DNA from: Opitutales bacterium
Lineage (GTDB): Bacteria > Verrucomicrobiota > Verrucomicrobiia > Opitutales > Oceanipulchritudinaceae
Direction of reading: 5' to 3'
DNA: 64,000 nt
Assembly (NCBI GenBank): GCA_016932335.1
Contig: JAFGCZ010000001.1
Location: 277,760-341,759, forward strand
Below the pieces are notes generated by a model. That model saw only the letters and a program-made list of their open reading frames with translations, did no database searches and was not told where the DNA came from. The stretch's first letter is position 1. Each line of letters starts with the position of its first letter. The position numbers and the translations under genes were made by a program. Positions 17,266-26,669 of this stretch are shown piece after piece.

Positions 17266-18642
17266 ATGTTTGATTCAGTTGACGCCGTTAAGGAATTTAT
17301 CCGTCATCCGAGTGTTTCCACCGATTCCAATTTCAAGGAAGGAATGCATGGTGCCAGAACATTCATCAGCGAACTGCTCTCATCTGCAGGGCTGGAGGTT
17401 GAGGTGTTTGAGACACCGAAACATCCGATAGTCCTGGCAACGCGTAATGGAGATGAAAGCTGGCCTCATGTGCTGATTTACGGGCATTATGATGTTCAGC
17501 CGGCAGATCCCCTGAACTTGTGGCAGTCTCCGCCTTATGAACCGGAAATACGCGATAGTCGCCTATATGGACGTGGTGCGGCTGACAACAAGGGACCGAT
17601 GATGGTTCACATCGCAGGATGTGCCAAATTGTTGGAGCAATACCCGGACTTGCCTTTGCGCGTAACCTTCCTGATTGAAGGAGAGGAGGAAATTGGCAGT
17701 CCAAGTTTTGCCGATTTTCTGGAAGCCCAGAAGGAGCGCCTCAAGGCTGACTTTGTATTGCTCTCTGATACATCCAGCAGAAGTGAAGACGCCATTAGTA
17801 TCACGACTGGTTTGCGTGGCATCTTTTGTTTGGATGTTAAATTAACGGGGCCTAATTCTGACCTGCATTCCGGCCTTTATGGCGGCGCCGTAGTTAATCC
17901 CATTGCTGCGCTTTTTGACCTCTGTGCCTCTTTACATGACAAAGACGGCTTTGTGAACATCCCCGGTTTTTATGACGATGTAATTTTGCCGGAAGAGTGG
18001 GAGCGTGACGAGGTCGCCCGTTTGAATATTACCGATGATTACCTGAAAAAATTTTTGAATGTGGATGCACTGATGTATCAGAAAGGATATACTCCGGTAG
18101 AGGCCACTCGTTTTCTTCCGACTCTGGAATTCAATGGAGTGGGAGGCGGATATCAGGGGGAAGGTTCCAAGACTATTATTCCGTCGGAAGCCTTTGCCAA
18201 ACTGAGTTGTCGTCTGGTTCCCAACCAATCGGTAGAAAAGATTTGTAATCAGCTCTATAAGACCTTGCAGGAGCGTTGCCCTGCAGGTGTTAAATTGGAA
18301 ATTGTTCCTGAGCACAGCGGCCCGGCCTATGGCGTTGTTCCTCCAGATCGTCCAAACACCCCGGCTGATCAGCCGGAAGCGCTGGCTAAGGCCTTCCGGG
18401 CTATGGATAGTGCTATTTTGGATGTTTTTGGCTCCAAGCCCTGCTATACGCGTGAGGGCGGCAGTGTTCCTATTATCGGGGATCTCAAGCGTGTCTTGAA
18501 TGTAGATTCGCTGATGCTCGGGATGTTTACCGATAAAAGCAACCTGCATGCTCCTAACGAGAGCATAGATTTGGAGATGTTTCGCAAGGGAATTGAAGTC
18601 TCCTACAGAACTCTGGCTGCAGTAGCCGGTGTGGATGCTTAA
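17266..18642 (+). CDS. M20 family dipeptidase
   Basis: Di-zinc peptidase of about 458 residues. YGHYDVQPAD (72-81) holds the first His and the following Asp, GRGAADNKG (102-110) the bridging Asp, EGEEEIGS (138-145) the catalytic Glu, and SDLHSGLYGG the dimerisation-domain His. The xGHYDVQPxxxxxxW pattern fits the M20 dipeptidases of the CNDP/DapE-like group rather than DapE itself. ATG 17266 is preferred over the upstream ATG at 17176, whose extension is not family-like. Its stop overlaps that of ispA on the other strand. Confidence 0.9.
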   Translation: MFDSVDAVKEFIRHPSVSTDSNFKEGMHGARTFISELLSSAGLEVEVFETPKHPIVLATRNGDESWPHVLIYGHYDVQPADPLNLWQSPPYEPEIRDSRLYGRGAADNKGPMMVHIAGCAKLLEQYPDLPLRVTFLIEGEEEIGSPSFADFLEAQKERLKADFVLLSDTSSRSEDAISITTGLRGIFCLDVKLTGPNSDLHSGLYGGAVVNPIAALFDLCASLHDKDGFVNIPGFYDDVILPEEWERDEVARLNITDDYLKKFLNVDALMYQKGYTPVEATRFLPTLEFNGVGGGYQGEGSKTIIPSEAFAKLSCRLVPNQSVEKICNQLYKTLQERCPAGVKLEIVPEHSGPAYGVVPPDRPNTPADQPEALAKAFRAMDSAILDVFGSKPCYTREGGSVPIIGDLKRVLNVDSLMLGMFTDKSNLHAPNESIDLEMFRKGIEVSYRTLAAVAGVDA

Positions 18643-19520
18643 TTGATCCTGACCCCCATCTGCTCGATTAGCTCAATCAGCAACGATGAATTTCCGGGGA
18701 GTTTACGGGCGAGGCCAATGGCTTCGTCTGTAAGCTCCCTTGCTGTTTTTCTGGAGACATCGAGACCGTGGAGCGATACGTAGGTGTTTTTCCCGTTTTC
18801 TACATCCTGTTGGGTGTCTTTACCCATTGTTTCTGCATCGCTGATTACATCAAGAATATCATCTATAATCTGGAAGGCCAGTCCCATGCATCGACCGATG
18901 TTTCTAAGCACTATCAACTGGTTATCGTCGGCATTGCCGATACAGCCTCCCATCACCAATGCGGCCGAAATCAATGCCGCAGTCTTGTTCAAATGAATGA
19001 AGTTCAAGTCTTCGGGGGAAAGTGTTTTATCTTCTCCGTCGATATCCTCCATTTGCCCGCCGATCAATTGTTGACTGCCGGAAGCACTCGAAAGCTCTTT
19101 CACCAGTTTATTGGCGATGACCGGGTTTTCCGTGTACGCATGGCTGAGTAGTTCAAATGAGAAGGTCAGGAGGGCGTCTCCAGCCAGCAGAGCCGTTGCT
19201 TCGTCAAAACGGCAGTGGCAGGTGGGAATACCTCTGCGCAGGTTGCTGTTGTCCACGCAGGGTAGATCATCATGGATGAGGGTATACGTGTGGAGGCATT
19301 CGATGGCTACTGCAGCGGGCAGGGCATCAACATGATTTCTGAATAAGTCGGCGGCACAGATGAGCAGGACCGGTCTCAGGCGTTTACCGCCTGCGCTCAT
19401 GCTGTAGCGCATGGCCTCATGCAGCTTACCGGGCCTCGTTTGTGCAGAAGGAAGGTATCTTTCGATGGCATTCTCTACCTGTTCACGTAAATGTTTCAAC
19501 TGTTGCTCTGTTTCACTCAT
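18639..19520 (-). CDS. ispA: Farnesyl/geranyl diphosphate synthase
   Basis: Chain-elongating prenyltransferase making farnesyl diphosphate from IPP and DMAPP. The 293 residues have the first Asp-rich motif DDLPCVDN followed by LRRG, AGDALLTFSFE, and the second motif FQIIDDILD. The CHCRFDEATALLAGDALL segment is typical of IspA-type short-chain enzymes. Product length (C15 or C20) cannot be fixed by eye. Its stop overlaps the M20 peptidase stop. Confidence 0.92.
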   Translation of the reverse strand: MSETEQQLKHLREQVENAIERYLPSAQTRPGKLHEAMRYSMSAGGKRLRPVLLICAADLFRNHVDALPAAVAIECLHTYTLIHDDLPCVDNSNLRRGIPTCHCRFDEATALLAGDALLTFSFELLSHAYTENPVIANKLVKELSSASGSQQLIGGQMEDIDGEDKTLSPEDLNFIHLNKTAALISAALVMGGCIGNADDNQLIVLRNIGRCMGLAFQIIDDILDVISDAETMGKDTQQDVENGKNTYVSLHGLDVSRKTARELTDEAIGLARKLPGNSSLLIELIEQMGVRIN

Positions 19521-19641
19521 GGTCGTTCTGCACTTTATAGAATCACTTATGTTAAGTGCCAGCCAAGCTTTCGCAACGCCGTTCTTTGCTTTTCAATTCC
19601 TCGCTTGCACTCTTGAGGCGTGCCTATAACCTGCCTTTATT

Positions 19642-20247
19642 ATGCCTACTTTTGATGCCCTACTACAGCGAATTTTGACCACTAAAAACTTTTGGCGTAA
19701 AGTTCTTATCGGAGGAGCCTTATCCTGTATCCCGCTGGTTCATTTTCTTGCCTTGGGGTATCTCTACAGATATGCGCAACGCTTACGCTCCACAGGCAAT
19801 CTGACCCTCCCTGAATGGGCACAGTGGGACCAGTTGCTTTGGGACGGATTAAAGTGTTTTGCTGTGATGTTGCCTTTTGTTTTGGTTCCGACACTCCTTC
19901 TCGGGGGCATTTCACTCCTGGTCTCTGTGCTTTTTAGCGTTGTGGGATTGGACTTGTTTGCCTGGACCGTAGCGCTTGTTCCTTTTGCTATCTCCATTTT
20001 TATTTCTGTGCCCCTGGCTCTGGTTGCATTGTGGTTTTTTCAGGAAGAAGAACGCTGGGATAGTTTATTGAAGTTGGATCAGATGATTCTGCTGTTGCGT
20101 GAGAATCTGGCTTATCTGTTGGTTCCCTATTTTTCCGTTATGGGGCTTTTCTTTATCGGTTGGCCTTTATTTGGCTTTGCATTTTTCCTTGGCATGTTGC
20201 TGTTGATGGCATACCATACGGCACTTTTTTCAAATCCTACTAAGTAA
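19642..20247 (+). CDS. Multi-pass membrane protein, DUF4013-like
   Basis: 201 residues with about four or five hydrophobic segments. The N-terminus (NFWRKVLIGGALSCIPLVHFLALGYLYRYAQRL) and the following LPEWAQWDQLLWDGLK resemble DUF4013 membrane proteins. Function is unknown. It precedes the zinc-ribbon gene by 23 bases and the 20513 gene, which together look like a small operon. Confidence 0.7.
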   Translation: MPTFDALLQRILTTKNFWRKVLIGGALSCIPLVHFLALGYLYRYAQRLRSTGNLTLPEWAQWDQLLWDGLKCFAVMLPFVLVPTLLLGGISLLVSVLFSVVGLDLFAWTVALVPFAISIFISVPLALVALWFFQEEERWDSLLKLDQMILLLRENLAYLLVPYFSVMGLFFIGWPLFGFAFFLGMLLLMAYHTALFSNPTK

Positions 20248-20270
20248 AAGATATTTAAAATTTCAGAAAA

Positions 20271-20492
20271 ATGCCCACATACGACTATCAGTGTAAACAA
20301 TGTGGATATACCTTTGAAACCTTTCAAAGCATGAAAGACGATGCCTTGAAGGTGTGTCCTAAATGTGGCCAGGAAAGCTTAAAACGACTTATCGGAACGG
20401 GTGCCGGGGTGATTTTCCAGGGAAATGGATTTTACGAAACAGATTACAAGAAGAAAGCTCCAGAAAAGGCGGCTTCTTCTGAGCCTTCATAA
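20271..20492 (+). CDS. FmdB family zinc-ribbon protein
   Basis: 73 residues. MPTYDYQCKQCGYTFE gives the first CxxC, and CPKCG the second, forming a small zinc ribbon. The start MPTYDYxC is the FmdB family hallmark. The Ala/Ser/Lys-rich tail is disordered. Role unknown; FmdB itself was proposed as a regulator. Second gene of a likely three-gene operon. Confidence 0.9.
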   Translation: MPTYDYQCKQCGYTFETFQSMKDDALKVCPKCGQESLKRLIGTGAGVIFQGNGFYETDYKKKAPEKAASSEPS

Positions 20493-20512
20493 AACAATCA
20501 TCCGTTATTCAT

Positions 20513-21199
20513 ATGTCATTCCCTAAAATTGTCGCTATCACACTTGTTTTTTGCTTCCTCGTTTTTCTGGGAGCTATTGCCGGTTTCTTCCGGGTTGCGG
20601 TGATGGATATTTCCATTTTTTCGGGAGCTCCCGAAGAAGGTGCCGTTACAGAAGGTAATCCCTATATTGTTCAAGGGAAAAGAGGTTCCCTAACGCAGGC
20701 GCAGGATAAATACGCACTTCTTAAATCCCACGCTGTGGCTTCCGTTGAGCTTACAGAAGGAGATCTTAATGAGATTTTTGCCTCCTCTTTCTTGGTGTCA
20801 ACGCCCAGAGAAGTTGCTACAACGACTCCTTCCAAGACTTTGGGGTCTGGTTCATCCAACGGAAAAAAACCTATTACAATGCTTGCCCAGACGTTGAATG
20901 TTAAGTTCCTTCCGGAAGGAAGAGTTCAGCTATGCATTTCTTTGGATGTTAAAACCGAGCTGGTTAAGAAGCAGATTCCATGCACTGCTATTGGCTATTT
21001 TGTTGACAAAGATTTTCGCGTGGAATCGTTCAAGGTCGGAGCGGCAGAAATTTATGCCGGTTCAGGTGTGTCCTTTGATTTCTTTGTTTCGCAGTATGCC
21101 AAAACGCCCCAGTTTGAGTCGCTGTCTGCCATCTGGGAACACATAAAATCAGTCCGTACTGCCAATGATAAATTGGTAGTTATCTTTGCTGCTGCCTGA
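20513..21199 (+). CDS. Membrane-anchored hypothetical protein
   Basis: 228 residues. Residues 5-30 form one hydrophobic segment (IVAITLVFCFLVFLGAIAGFF), probably a signal anchor with the rest outside the membrane. The remainder contains a glycine/serine/lysine linker (about 104-122) and a beta-rich C-terminal half. No family recognised. It follows the zinc-ribbon gene by 20 bases and converges on mgtE, whose stop lies only 5 bases away. Confidence 0.65.
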   Translation: MSFPKIVAITLVFCFLVFLGAIAGFFRVAVMDISIFSGAPEEGAVTEGNPYIVQGKRGSLTQAQDKYALLKSHAVASVELTEGDLNEIFASSFLVSTPREVATTTPSKTLGSGSSNGKKPITMLAQTLNVKFLPEGRVQLCISLDVKTELVKKQIPCTAIGYFVDKDFRVESFKVGAAEIYAGSGVSFDFFVSQYAKTPQFESLSAIWEHIKSVRTANDKLVVIFAAA

Positions 21200-21203
21200 T
21201 GCT

Positions 21204-22580
21204 TTAAAGCATTAGGAGCGTTCCCAATGTCAGAAAAATCAAAAAACCGCCGGTGTCGGTAATTGCGGTTAGGAATATGGATGAGCTCTGCGCCGGGTCT
21301 CTGTTCAGCTTTTTGAGGATCAGAGGAATTAGTGCTCCGCTGAAGCCGGCCAGCCCCATATTGATGGGCATTGCCAGCGATACGGCAAGTGCCAGACGTT
21401 TCTCTCCCGTAATCAAAAAGGCGACCAATGCAGCAATAAGCCCTATGGCAATTCCATTGAACAGACCGATTGCCAATTGCTTGACGAGAATCCCGCGAGT
21501 ATCATCGTCATGAATTTCGCCGAGTGCCAGGCTGCGGATGGCTACCGCCAGTGCTTGCTGCCCGGAATTGCCTCCAATTCCTGCGATAATCGGCATAAAT
21601 GCAGCTAGAAGAGGGAGTTGCCCAATCTGTTTTCCAAAAAGTAAAACAACCGAAGAAGCAATGAATGCGGTAAAGAGGTTTACCTGAAGCCAGGGGATGC
21701 GGCGCTTGATGGCATAGGAGATTTCGTCGTGGATGCTTTCGTCTCCACCAGCCCCGGCGAGTTTCTGAATGTCTTCCGTGGCCTCTTCCTGTAAAATATC
21801 GATAATGTCGTCGTGGGTCACAACACCAAGCAGCACATTATTCTTATCGACTACGGCAAGGTCTGCCAGATTGTATTCGGCCATAATCAGTGCAACTTCT
21901 TCCCGGTCAGTTTCAGGCGTTACCACGCCTTTCAAAACGGTTTGCATCAGTTCACCGATACGTTGGCTCGGGCGCGCCTGAATAAGCTTTCTCAGTGAGA
22001 TAACCCCCTTGAGGCGGTGCTCTTCGTCGACTACGTAGACGTAGTGGAGGTCTTCGTGCAGGTCTGTGAAACTGCGAATGCGTTCAATTGCTTCATCAAC
22101 GGTTTGGTTTTCCAACGTTGTATCGACATCCGGAGTCATGATACCGCCTGCCGTCTCCGCGTCATAAGCCAGGAGGTCTTTTACAGCTTCGGCTGACTCG
22201 TCGTCCATCTTATCGAGCAGGCGGTCTCTGTCTTCATCGTCGAGTTCCGCCACGATGTCGGCCGCATCGTCAGGCCAGAAATCTTCAAGAATTTCCACGG
22301 CCCGGTTTTCCCGCATAGCGGAAACTACTTCGGCCGCATCTTCTTCATCCATTTCTGCAAGAATATTTGCGGCAGATTCAATGGGAAGAAGGCGTAGCAC
22401 ATGCCGTCGCTCGTCAATTTCCAGACGCTCCAGGAATTGGGCCACAACCACGCAACTGGTGGCTTGCAGTTTATCTACGTCCAGTTTGTCCAATTCCTCT
22501 CTGGGCCAGGCCATGAGAGATTCAACTGTATAAAGATTGGGCTGATCGTTTATCTGAGTGCTGACAACAGTGGGCTCCAT
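21204..22580 (-). CDS. mgtE: Magnesium transporter MgtE
   Basis: Mg2+ channel of about 458 residues. There is an N-terminal helical MgtE_N domain rich in acidic repeats (ILAEMDEEDAAEVVSAM), a CBS-domain pair at about 140-260, and a C-terminal five-helix channel. Conserved PIIAGIGGNSGQQ lies in the pore region. ATG 22580 is preferred to GTG 22586 because GAGGAA precedes it by 7 bases. It is third in a minus-strand operon after the phosphatase and isochorismatase, with a 10-base gap. I see no M-box riboswitch. Confidence 0.95.
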   Translation of the reverse strand: MEPTVVSTQINDQPNLYTVESLMAWPREELDKLDVDKLQATSCVVVAQFLERLEIDERRHVLRLLPIESAANILAEMDEEDAAEVVSAMRENRAVEILEDFWPDDAADIVAELDDEDRDRLLDKMDDESAEAVKDLLAYDAETAGGIMTPDVDTTLENQTVDEAIERIRSFTDLHEDLHYVYVVDEEHRLKGVISLRKLIQARPSQRIGELMQTVLKGVVTPETDREEVALIMAEYNLADLAVVDKNNVLLGVVTHDDIIDILQEEATEDIQKLAGAGGDESIHDEISYAIKRRIPWLQVNLFTAFIASSVVLLFGKQIGQLPLLAAFMPIIAGIGGNSGQQALAVAIRSLALGEIHDDDTRGILVKQLAIGLFNGIAIGLIAALVAFLITGEKRLALAVSLAMPINMGLAGFSGALIPLILKKLNRDPAQSSSIFLTAITDTGGFLIFLTLGTLLML

Positions 22581-22590
22581 GGGCACTTCC

Positions 22591-23157
22591 TCAGTTGTTG
22601 TATTTTTTTACGAGAGCAGTAAATTCTCTGAATTTGGGATGGGTAGCCTCTCCGATGAGGCTGTAGAAAACGGTTTCCGCAGGCAATAGAGAGGCTTCTG
22701 TACGGTCTGCCAGGAAGTTGTAAATGGCATTGTGATCTTCGGCTCTTCTGCCGCCAACGGCATCAGTGAGAAGGGTGACGTTGATTCCCTCGCGCAGGGC
22801 ATCCCGGATGGTCTGGAATACACAGATAGGGGTTTCGAGACCGCAGATCAAAAGGCCTTCAATCTTATGCTCCACAAGCCATTGGCCGAAGCCTTCTGCG
22901 CCGAAGCAGGAGAACGCATTCTTCGGGAACACATGAGGCGCATTTACCAGTCGGAGTACATCCGGGGCTGTTGGACCCAGCTTTTCTGGAACTTGTTCTG
23001 TAATGAGCACCGGAATATCGAGTAATTGGGCCGCTTCCATTGCAAAACTTCCGCGTTTAACGATGGAGTCGCTGGACGCTATAGCCTTCAGGAAGGGCGC
23101 CTGAAGATCGATTACCACTAGGGCGATTGATTGATGAAAAGGTGCGGGTGTTTCCAT
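22591..23157 (-). CDS. Isochorismatase-family cysteine hydrolase
   Basis: 188 residues. ALVVIDLQAPF supplies the catalytic Asp, VFPKNAFSCF the Lys, and GLETPICVFQT the nucleophilic Cys. The layout matches YcaC-like hydrolases; the substrate is unknown. It lies 10 bases before mgtE and 16 bases after the phosphatase in the same direction. Confidence 0.85.
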   Translation of the reverse strand: METPAPFHQSIALVVIDLQAPFLKAIASSDSIVKRGSFAMEAAQLLDIPVLITEQVPEKLGPTAPDVLRLVNAPHVFPKNAFSCFGAEGFGQWLVEHKIEGLLICGLETPICVFQTIRDALREGINVTLLTDAVGGRRAEDHNAIYNFLADRTEASLLPAETVFYSLIGEATHPKFREFTALVKKYNN

Positions 23158-23173
23158 GGTAGAGGGATTCCGG

Positions 23174-23851
23174 TTAGCTGAGATACGTTTGCAATGCCTT
23201 AACTTGGTAAAGTCTTTTTTCGGGGAAAACGCAAGCGGTTAGATGGCCTCCGTAGACGCAGCCGGTATCCAGACATAAGGAAAATGCGGTTCTGCGTACC
23301 TTGGTCGATGGGGTATGCCCGTAAACCACAAAAGAAGGTCCGTTCCATTTTCGGCTCCAGTGAGGTGAGTAGGGGCTTTCGGAGCGTTTTCGAGGAAGTC
23401 CTTCTTTGTTAATTACCTGGATTTGAGTAACTACGGAGGCGTCCTGCGCTTCCCACGGTATATTTGGCAGGAATCCGCCGTGGACAAATATGGTGTCGAG
23501 GGCTGTTTCGTAGTGGGTTAATTGGAAGGTTTGCAAAAAATTCCAATCATCTTCCGTAAGCATGTTAAATGTTTTTTGGTCTGCAGGCTTAAGGTTGGCT
23601 GGATTGCTTTTATGATTGAGGAAGCGTTGTTCGTGGTTTCCCAATAGGTAAATACCTTGCAGATTTCTGGCCAGTTCCAGTGTCTGGTGGCTGTCTGGGC
23701 CTCTGTTGATCAAATCTCCTAGGAAAATAAACAGATCTGTTTCACTTGGAGATAAGCGCCCCAGCAGCTCTTCCAGCTCCTTGTGGCAGCCGTGGACATC
23801 GCCAATGGCAATGATGCGGTTGTATACTTTCGTTTTTGACGTTTGTGCCAT
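23174..23851 (-). CDS. Calcineurin-like metallophosphoesterase (PPP type)
   Basis: 225 residues. The metal-binding signature is GDVHGCHKELEELL (about 17-30), FLGDLINRGPDS (42-53) and LLGNHEQRF, which is the bacterial PPP phosphatase/ApaH-like pattern. VYGHTPS and the C-terminal LDTGCVYGGHLTA also fit. It could be a protein phosphatase or diadenosine tetraphosphatase. First gene of a minus-strand operon with isochorismatase and mgtE. Divergent from the 23871 gene with only 19 bases between starts, so promoters overlap coding sequence. Confidence 0.88.
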   Translation of the reverse strand: MAQTSKTKVYNRIIAIGDVHGCHKELEELLGRLSPSETDLFIFLGDLINRGPDSHQTLELARNLQGIYLLGNHEQRFLNHKSNPANLKPADQKTFNMLTEDDWNFLQTFQLTHYETALDTIFVHGGFLPNIPWEAQDASVVTQIQVINKEGLPRKRSESPYSPHWSRKWNGPSFVVYGHTPSTKVRRTAFSLCLDTGCVYGGHLTACVFPEKRLYQVKALQTYLS

Positions 23852-23870
23852 TATACAATCAACTCTTGCT

Positions 23871-24371
23871 ATGGAAATTCAGTTCAGATCCGCATCCAGG
23901 CAATGTGTTCTCAGTGGATACCCATTTCAACCCGGAGACAAGATCAGGTGCTATCTGGTGATGGGAGAGGATGGCGATATTCGTAGGGATGATGTGCTTG
24001 AGGCAAATGCCGGAGATTACTCTGTCGCGGGTTCCATAATTTGCCAATGGGTGCATACCTTTAAAAACCGTAGCGAAGAAGATGTGTCCTCAAAGAATCT
24101 TTTGGCTTCGGCAGAAACCCTTTTTCTGGCCCTCAACGGTCTGGAGGAATCTGATGACTCAACGCAAATCAGTTCTTCCAGAGATGAGGCAAAGGTTTTT
24201 AATTATTTCCTGGCGCTTATGCTCGAGCGAAAGCGTGTTTTGAGATCACTGCCCGGTAGGCCAGGTGTTTACTGGCATGTAAAGCTAAAGCAGGAAATTC
24301 GTGTTGATTCAGTAGATCTGTTTAACCCTCAATCACTCTCCGTGGTCCAGCAGTTGGAGCAGCTTTTTTAA
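23871..24371 (+). CDS. Hypothetical protein
   Basis: 166 residues, soluble, no recognised family. The N-terminal half is beta-rich and contains a Cys (CVLSGYPFQPGDKIRC); the C-terminal half is helical (DEAKVFNYFLALMLERKRVLRSL). The upstream frame extends to 23706 but would overlap the divergent phosphatase gene, so the ATG at 23871 is chosen. Its stop overlaps the tatA stop by four bases. N-terminal spacing and length suggest a lineage-specific cytoplasmic protein. Confidence 0.65.
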   Translation: MEIQFRSASRQCVLSGYPFQPGDKIRCYLVMGEDGDIRRDDVLEANAGDYSVAGSIICQWVHTFKNRSEEDVSSKNLLASAETLFLALNGLEESDDSTQISSSRDEAKVFNYFLALMLERKRVLRSLPGRPGVYWHVKLKQEIRVDSVDLFNPQSLSVVQQLEQLF

Positions 24372-24631
24372 GCGTTATCAGCCTTTGTTTCCTCTTTTTC
24401 TTTATTTGCTTCTTTGGGGGGAGGGGGTTCCGTAGCATCTATTGCTTCTTTGAAGCTGTCTTCTACTTCTGTGGCCGCCTTTTTGAATTCGCGTATTGAT
24501 TTTGCCAACCCTCCGGCGAGTTCAGGTAGTTTTTTTGCTCCAAACAGTAGCAATAGAATGATCAGAACGATCAACAATTCGCTGGTTCCTAGATTGAAGA
24601 GCGCAAAAAAGTGAAATACTGGGCTTTCCAT
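24368..24631 (-). CDS. tatA: Sec-independent translocase TatA/E subunit
   Basis: 87 residues with a single N-terminal transmembrane helix (about 14-31), then FGAKKLPELAGGLAKSIREFKKA, the amphipathic helix with the FG hinge, and a disordered Lys/Glu/Pro tail. This is the classic TatA layout for twin-arginine export. tatB/tatC are not in the window. The gene lies downstream of the rpoD terminator, so it has its own promoter, not identified. Confidence 0.92.
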   Translation of the reverse strand: MESPVFHFFALFNLGTSELLIVLIILLLLFGAKKLPELAGGLAKSIREFKKAATEVEDSFKEAIDATEPPPPKEANKEKEETKADNA

Positions 24632-24684
24632 AGTCCTGTTTTTATTCCTTCAGAAGGGATTTGTAAACGCAGAAACTCTTTGTC

Positions 24685-24719
24685 ACAAAAAAGGAACCAT
24701 TCCTGAGAATGGTTCCTTT
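24685..24719 (-). terminator. Terminator of rpoD
   Basis: The minus strand reads CAAAGGAACCATT, a short loop, AATGGTTCCTTTTTT. The 13-bp stem with T-run lies 8 bases after the rpoD stop. Confidence 0.9.
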
Positions 24720-24726
24720 GGGGAAA

Positions 24727-26619
24727 TTAAATACTTGGGTTTTCCTGTCCGCCGTCCTGTTCGATAAATCCGTTGAATTGGCGGATTCGCGTCGGGTGGC
24801 GCATCTTTCTCAACGCCTTGGCCTCGATTTGGCGAATACGCTCACGTGTTACATTAAATTGACGACCCACTTCCTCAAGGGTTCTACTGTAGCCGTCCAC
24901 CAGTCCGAAGCGAAGACTAAGAACTTTGCGTTCGCGGTCGGTCAAACTGTCTAGAACGTCCATGATTTTCTCTCTGAGCAGGCTGTAGGCCGTCATATCG
25001 TAGGGGTTCTCGGCTCCTTTGTCTTCGATGAAATCACCGAAGTTGGTGTCATCGCTATCACCTACAGGGCTTTGCAGAGAGATTGGCTGTTGGGCCATTT
25101 TCATGATGGATTGAACTCTTTCCACCGGCATCTGCATTTCGTCGGCAACTTCTTCGGCAGTCGGCTCGTGGCCCAGTTCCTGAAGAAGCTGCTTTTGTAC
25201 CTGCATGACCTTGTTCAGGGTTTCAATCATGTGCACAGGGATACGAATTGTTCTGGCCTGGTCGGCAATAGAACGAGTAATGGCCTGTCGAATCCACCAA
25301 GTTGCATAGGTGGAGAATTTGTAACCTCTACGGTATTCAAATTTTTCCACAGCCTTCATCAAGCCCATGTTTCCTTCCTGAATCAGGTCGAGGAAAGAGA
25401 GCCCGCGGTTGGTGTACTTCTTGGCTATGGAAATTACCAGGCGCAGGTTGGCCTCTACCATCTCTGTTTTTGCCCTGTGCGCTTTGCGCATTCCCTTGCG
25501 GACTTCTCTGACGACGTTGAGGAAATCTTGAGGTTCCAAGCGCAGTTGCAGATGGATTTCTTCAAGGCGCTTTTTCACCTTAGCAACGTCAATATTGTCC
25601 AGATGGCTTGCTCTTACGCGTTCGGCAATGGAGAGATTTTCCAGTAAATCACTGGTTTCTCGAACCAGAGGATCCAGTGTTTCCAGATACTCTTCAAATA
25701 CCTTCAGTTTGAAGCAGAACTTTTTGAAGAGGGGAGCCAGGGTGCTTTGATATTTATTATAGCGTGTCAGGGCGCGCTTGCGGTTGGCATCATTGTTGGA
25801 TGCCAGGATCGACTCCCAAGAGCGTTCCAGCTTTTCCTTAACCTCTTCTACTTCTTCAATGGTTTTAGCCAGTGATTTGAAGTACTGCTCACGGCTTTCA
25901 ATCTTCTTGTCGAGGACGACGCGATCGAATCGCTCATCCCGTGATAGAAGTTTTTTGGCCAAGTCGATTTGGAAATCTGTGGTGAAGGCAACGGAAAACA
26001 GTTCATTTTGGGCTTTCTGTTCTGCTGCTTCAATTCGTTTGGAGATCGCTACTTCTTCTTCGCGCGTTAAGAGAGGCACTTGCCCCATCTGTTTGAGATA
26101 CATGCGAACCGGATCATCCAGTATATCGGAGTTGGCAGCCTTGCTCTCGTTTTCCTGATGCTCTTCCAAGCGTTGTTTGTAGCGTTCCACATCCTCGGCA
26201 TCGATAATATCAATTTCGAGGTTTTCCAGAATGGTAATTACATTTTCGATTTCTTCCGGGCTGTCTACATTTTCAGGAAGCGAATCGTTGATGTTGCTGT
26301 AAGTCAGGTAGCCTTGTTCTTTGGCCTTGCGAATCAATACGCGGATTCGATCATTGATCAGGCTTCTCCGTTCCGAGTCCGAATCATCCTGAGATTCGTC
26401 GTCCATTGCCTGCAACTTGGCAATGTCCATAGCAATAGCTTCGGCTTCATCGGTATCCAAGGGCTTGCTGCTTACCTTTTGGGTTTTGTTGACTGCGCTT
26501 TTGCTTGCACTTTTCCCGGATGACGTCTTCTTGGCTTTGCTCTTGGTTGATGCCGCCGTTCTAGGCGTTGCGACTTTTTTCGACTCGGTTTTGGAGGAGG
26601 TCGTTTTCTTTGTAGGCAT
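24727..26619 (-). CDS. rpoD: RNA polymerase primary sigma factor (sigma-70)
   Basis: Primary sigma factor, 630 residues. Region 1.2 includes [22 protein letters not shown]; region 2 has [57 protein letters not shown]; region 4 ends [27 protein letters not shown]. Residues 1-55 are a Lys/Ser/Thr/Ala-rich, histone-H1-like basic tail. It lies 50 bases after dnaG with which it forms the conserved macromolecular-synthesis operon, and is terminated at 24719. Confidence 0.97.
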   Translation of the reverse strand: MPTKKTTSSKTESKKVATPRTAASTKSKAKKTSSGKSASKSAVNKTQKVSSKPLDTDEAEAIAMDIAKLQAMDDESQDDSDSERRSLINDRIRVLIRKAKEQGYLTYSNINDSLPENVDSPEEIENVITILENLEIDIIDAEDVERYKQRLEEHQENESKAANSDILDDPVRMYLKQMGQVPLLTREEEVAISKRIEAAEQKAQNELFSVAFTTDFQIDLAKKLLSRDERFDRVVLDKKIESREQYFKSLAKTIEEVEEVKEKLERSWESILASNNDANRKRALTRYNKYQSTLAPLFKKFCFKLKVFEEYLETLDPLVRETSDLLENLSIAERVRASHLDNIDVAKVKKRLEEIHLQLRLEPQDFLNVVREVRKGMRKAHRAKTEMVEANLRLVISIAKKYTNRGLSFLDLIQEGNMGLMKAVEKFEYRRGYKFSTYATWWIRQAITRSIADQARTIRIPVHMIETLNKVMQVQKQLLQELGHEPTAEEVADEMQMPVERVQSIMKMAQQPISLQSPVGDSDDTNFGDFIEDKGAENPYDMTAYSLLREKIMDVLDSLTDRERKVLSLRFGLVDGYSRTLEEVGRQFNVTRERIRQIEAKALRKMRHPTRIRQFNGFIEQDGGQENPSI

Positions 26620-26669
26620 ACTGCTGGAAGTGAGTTTGGTGCGAGGATTTCTCTTGCGAAGAAAAGGTG

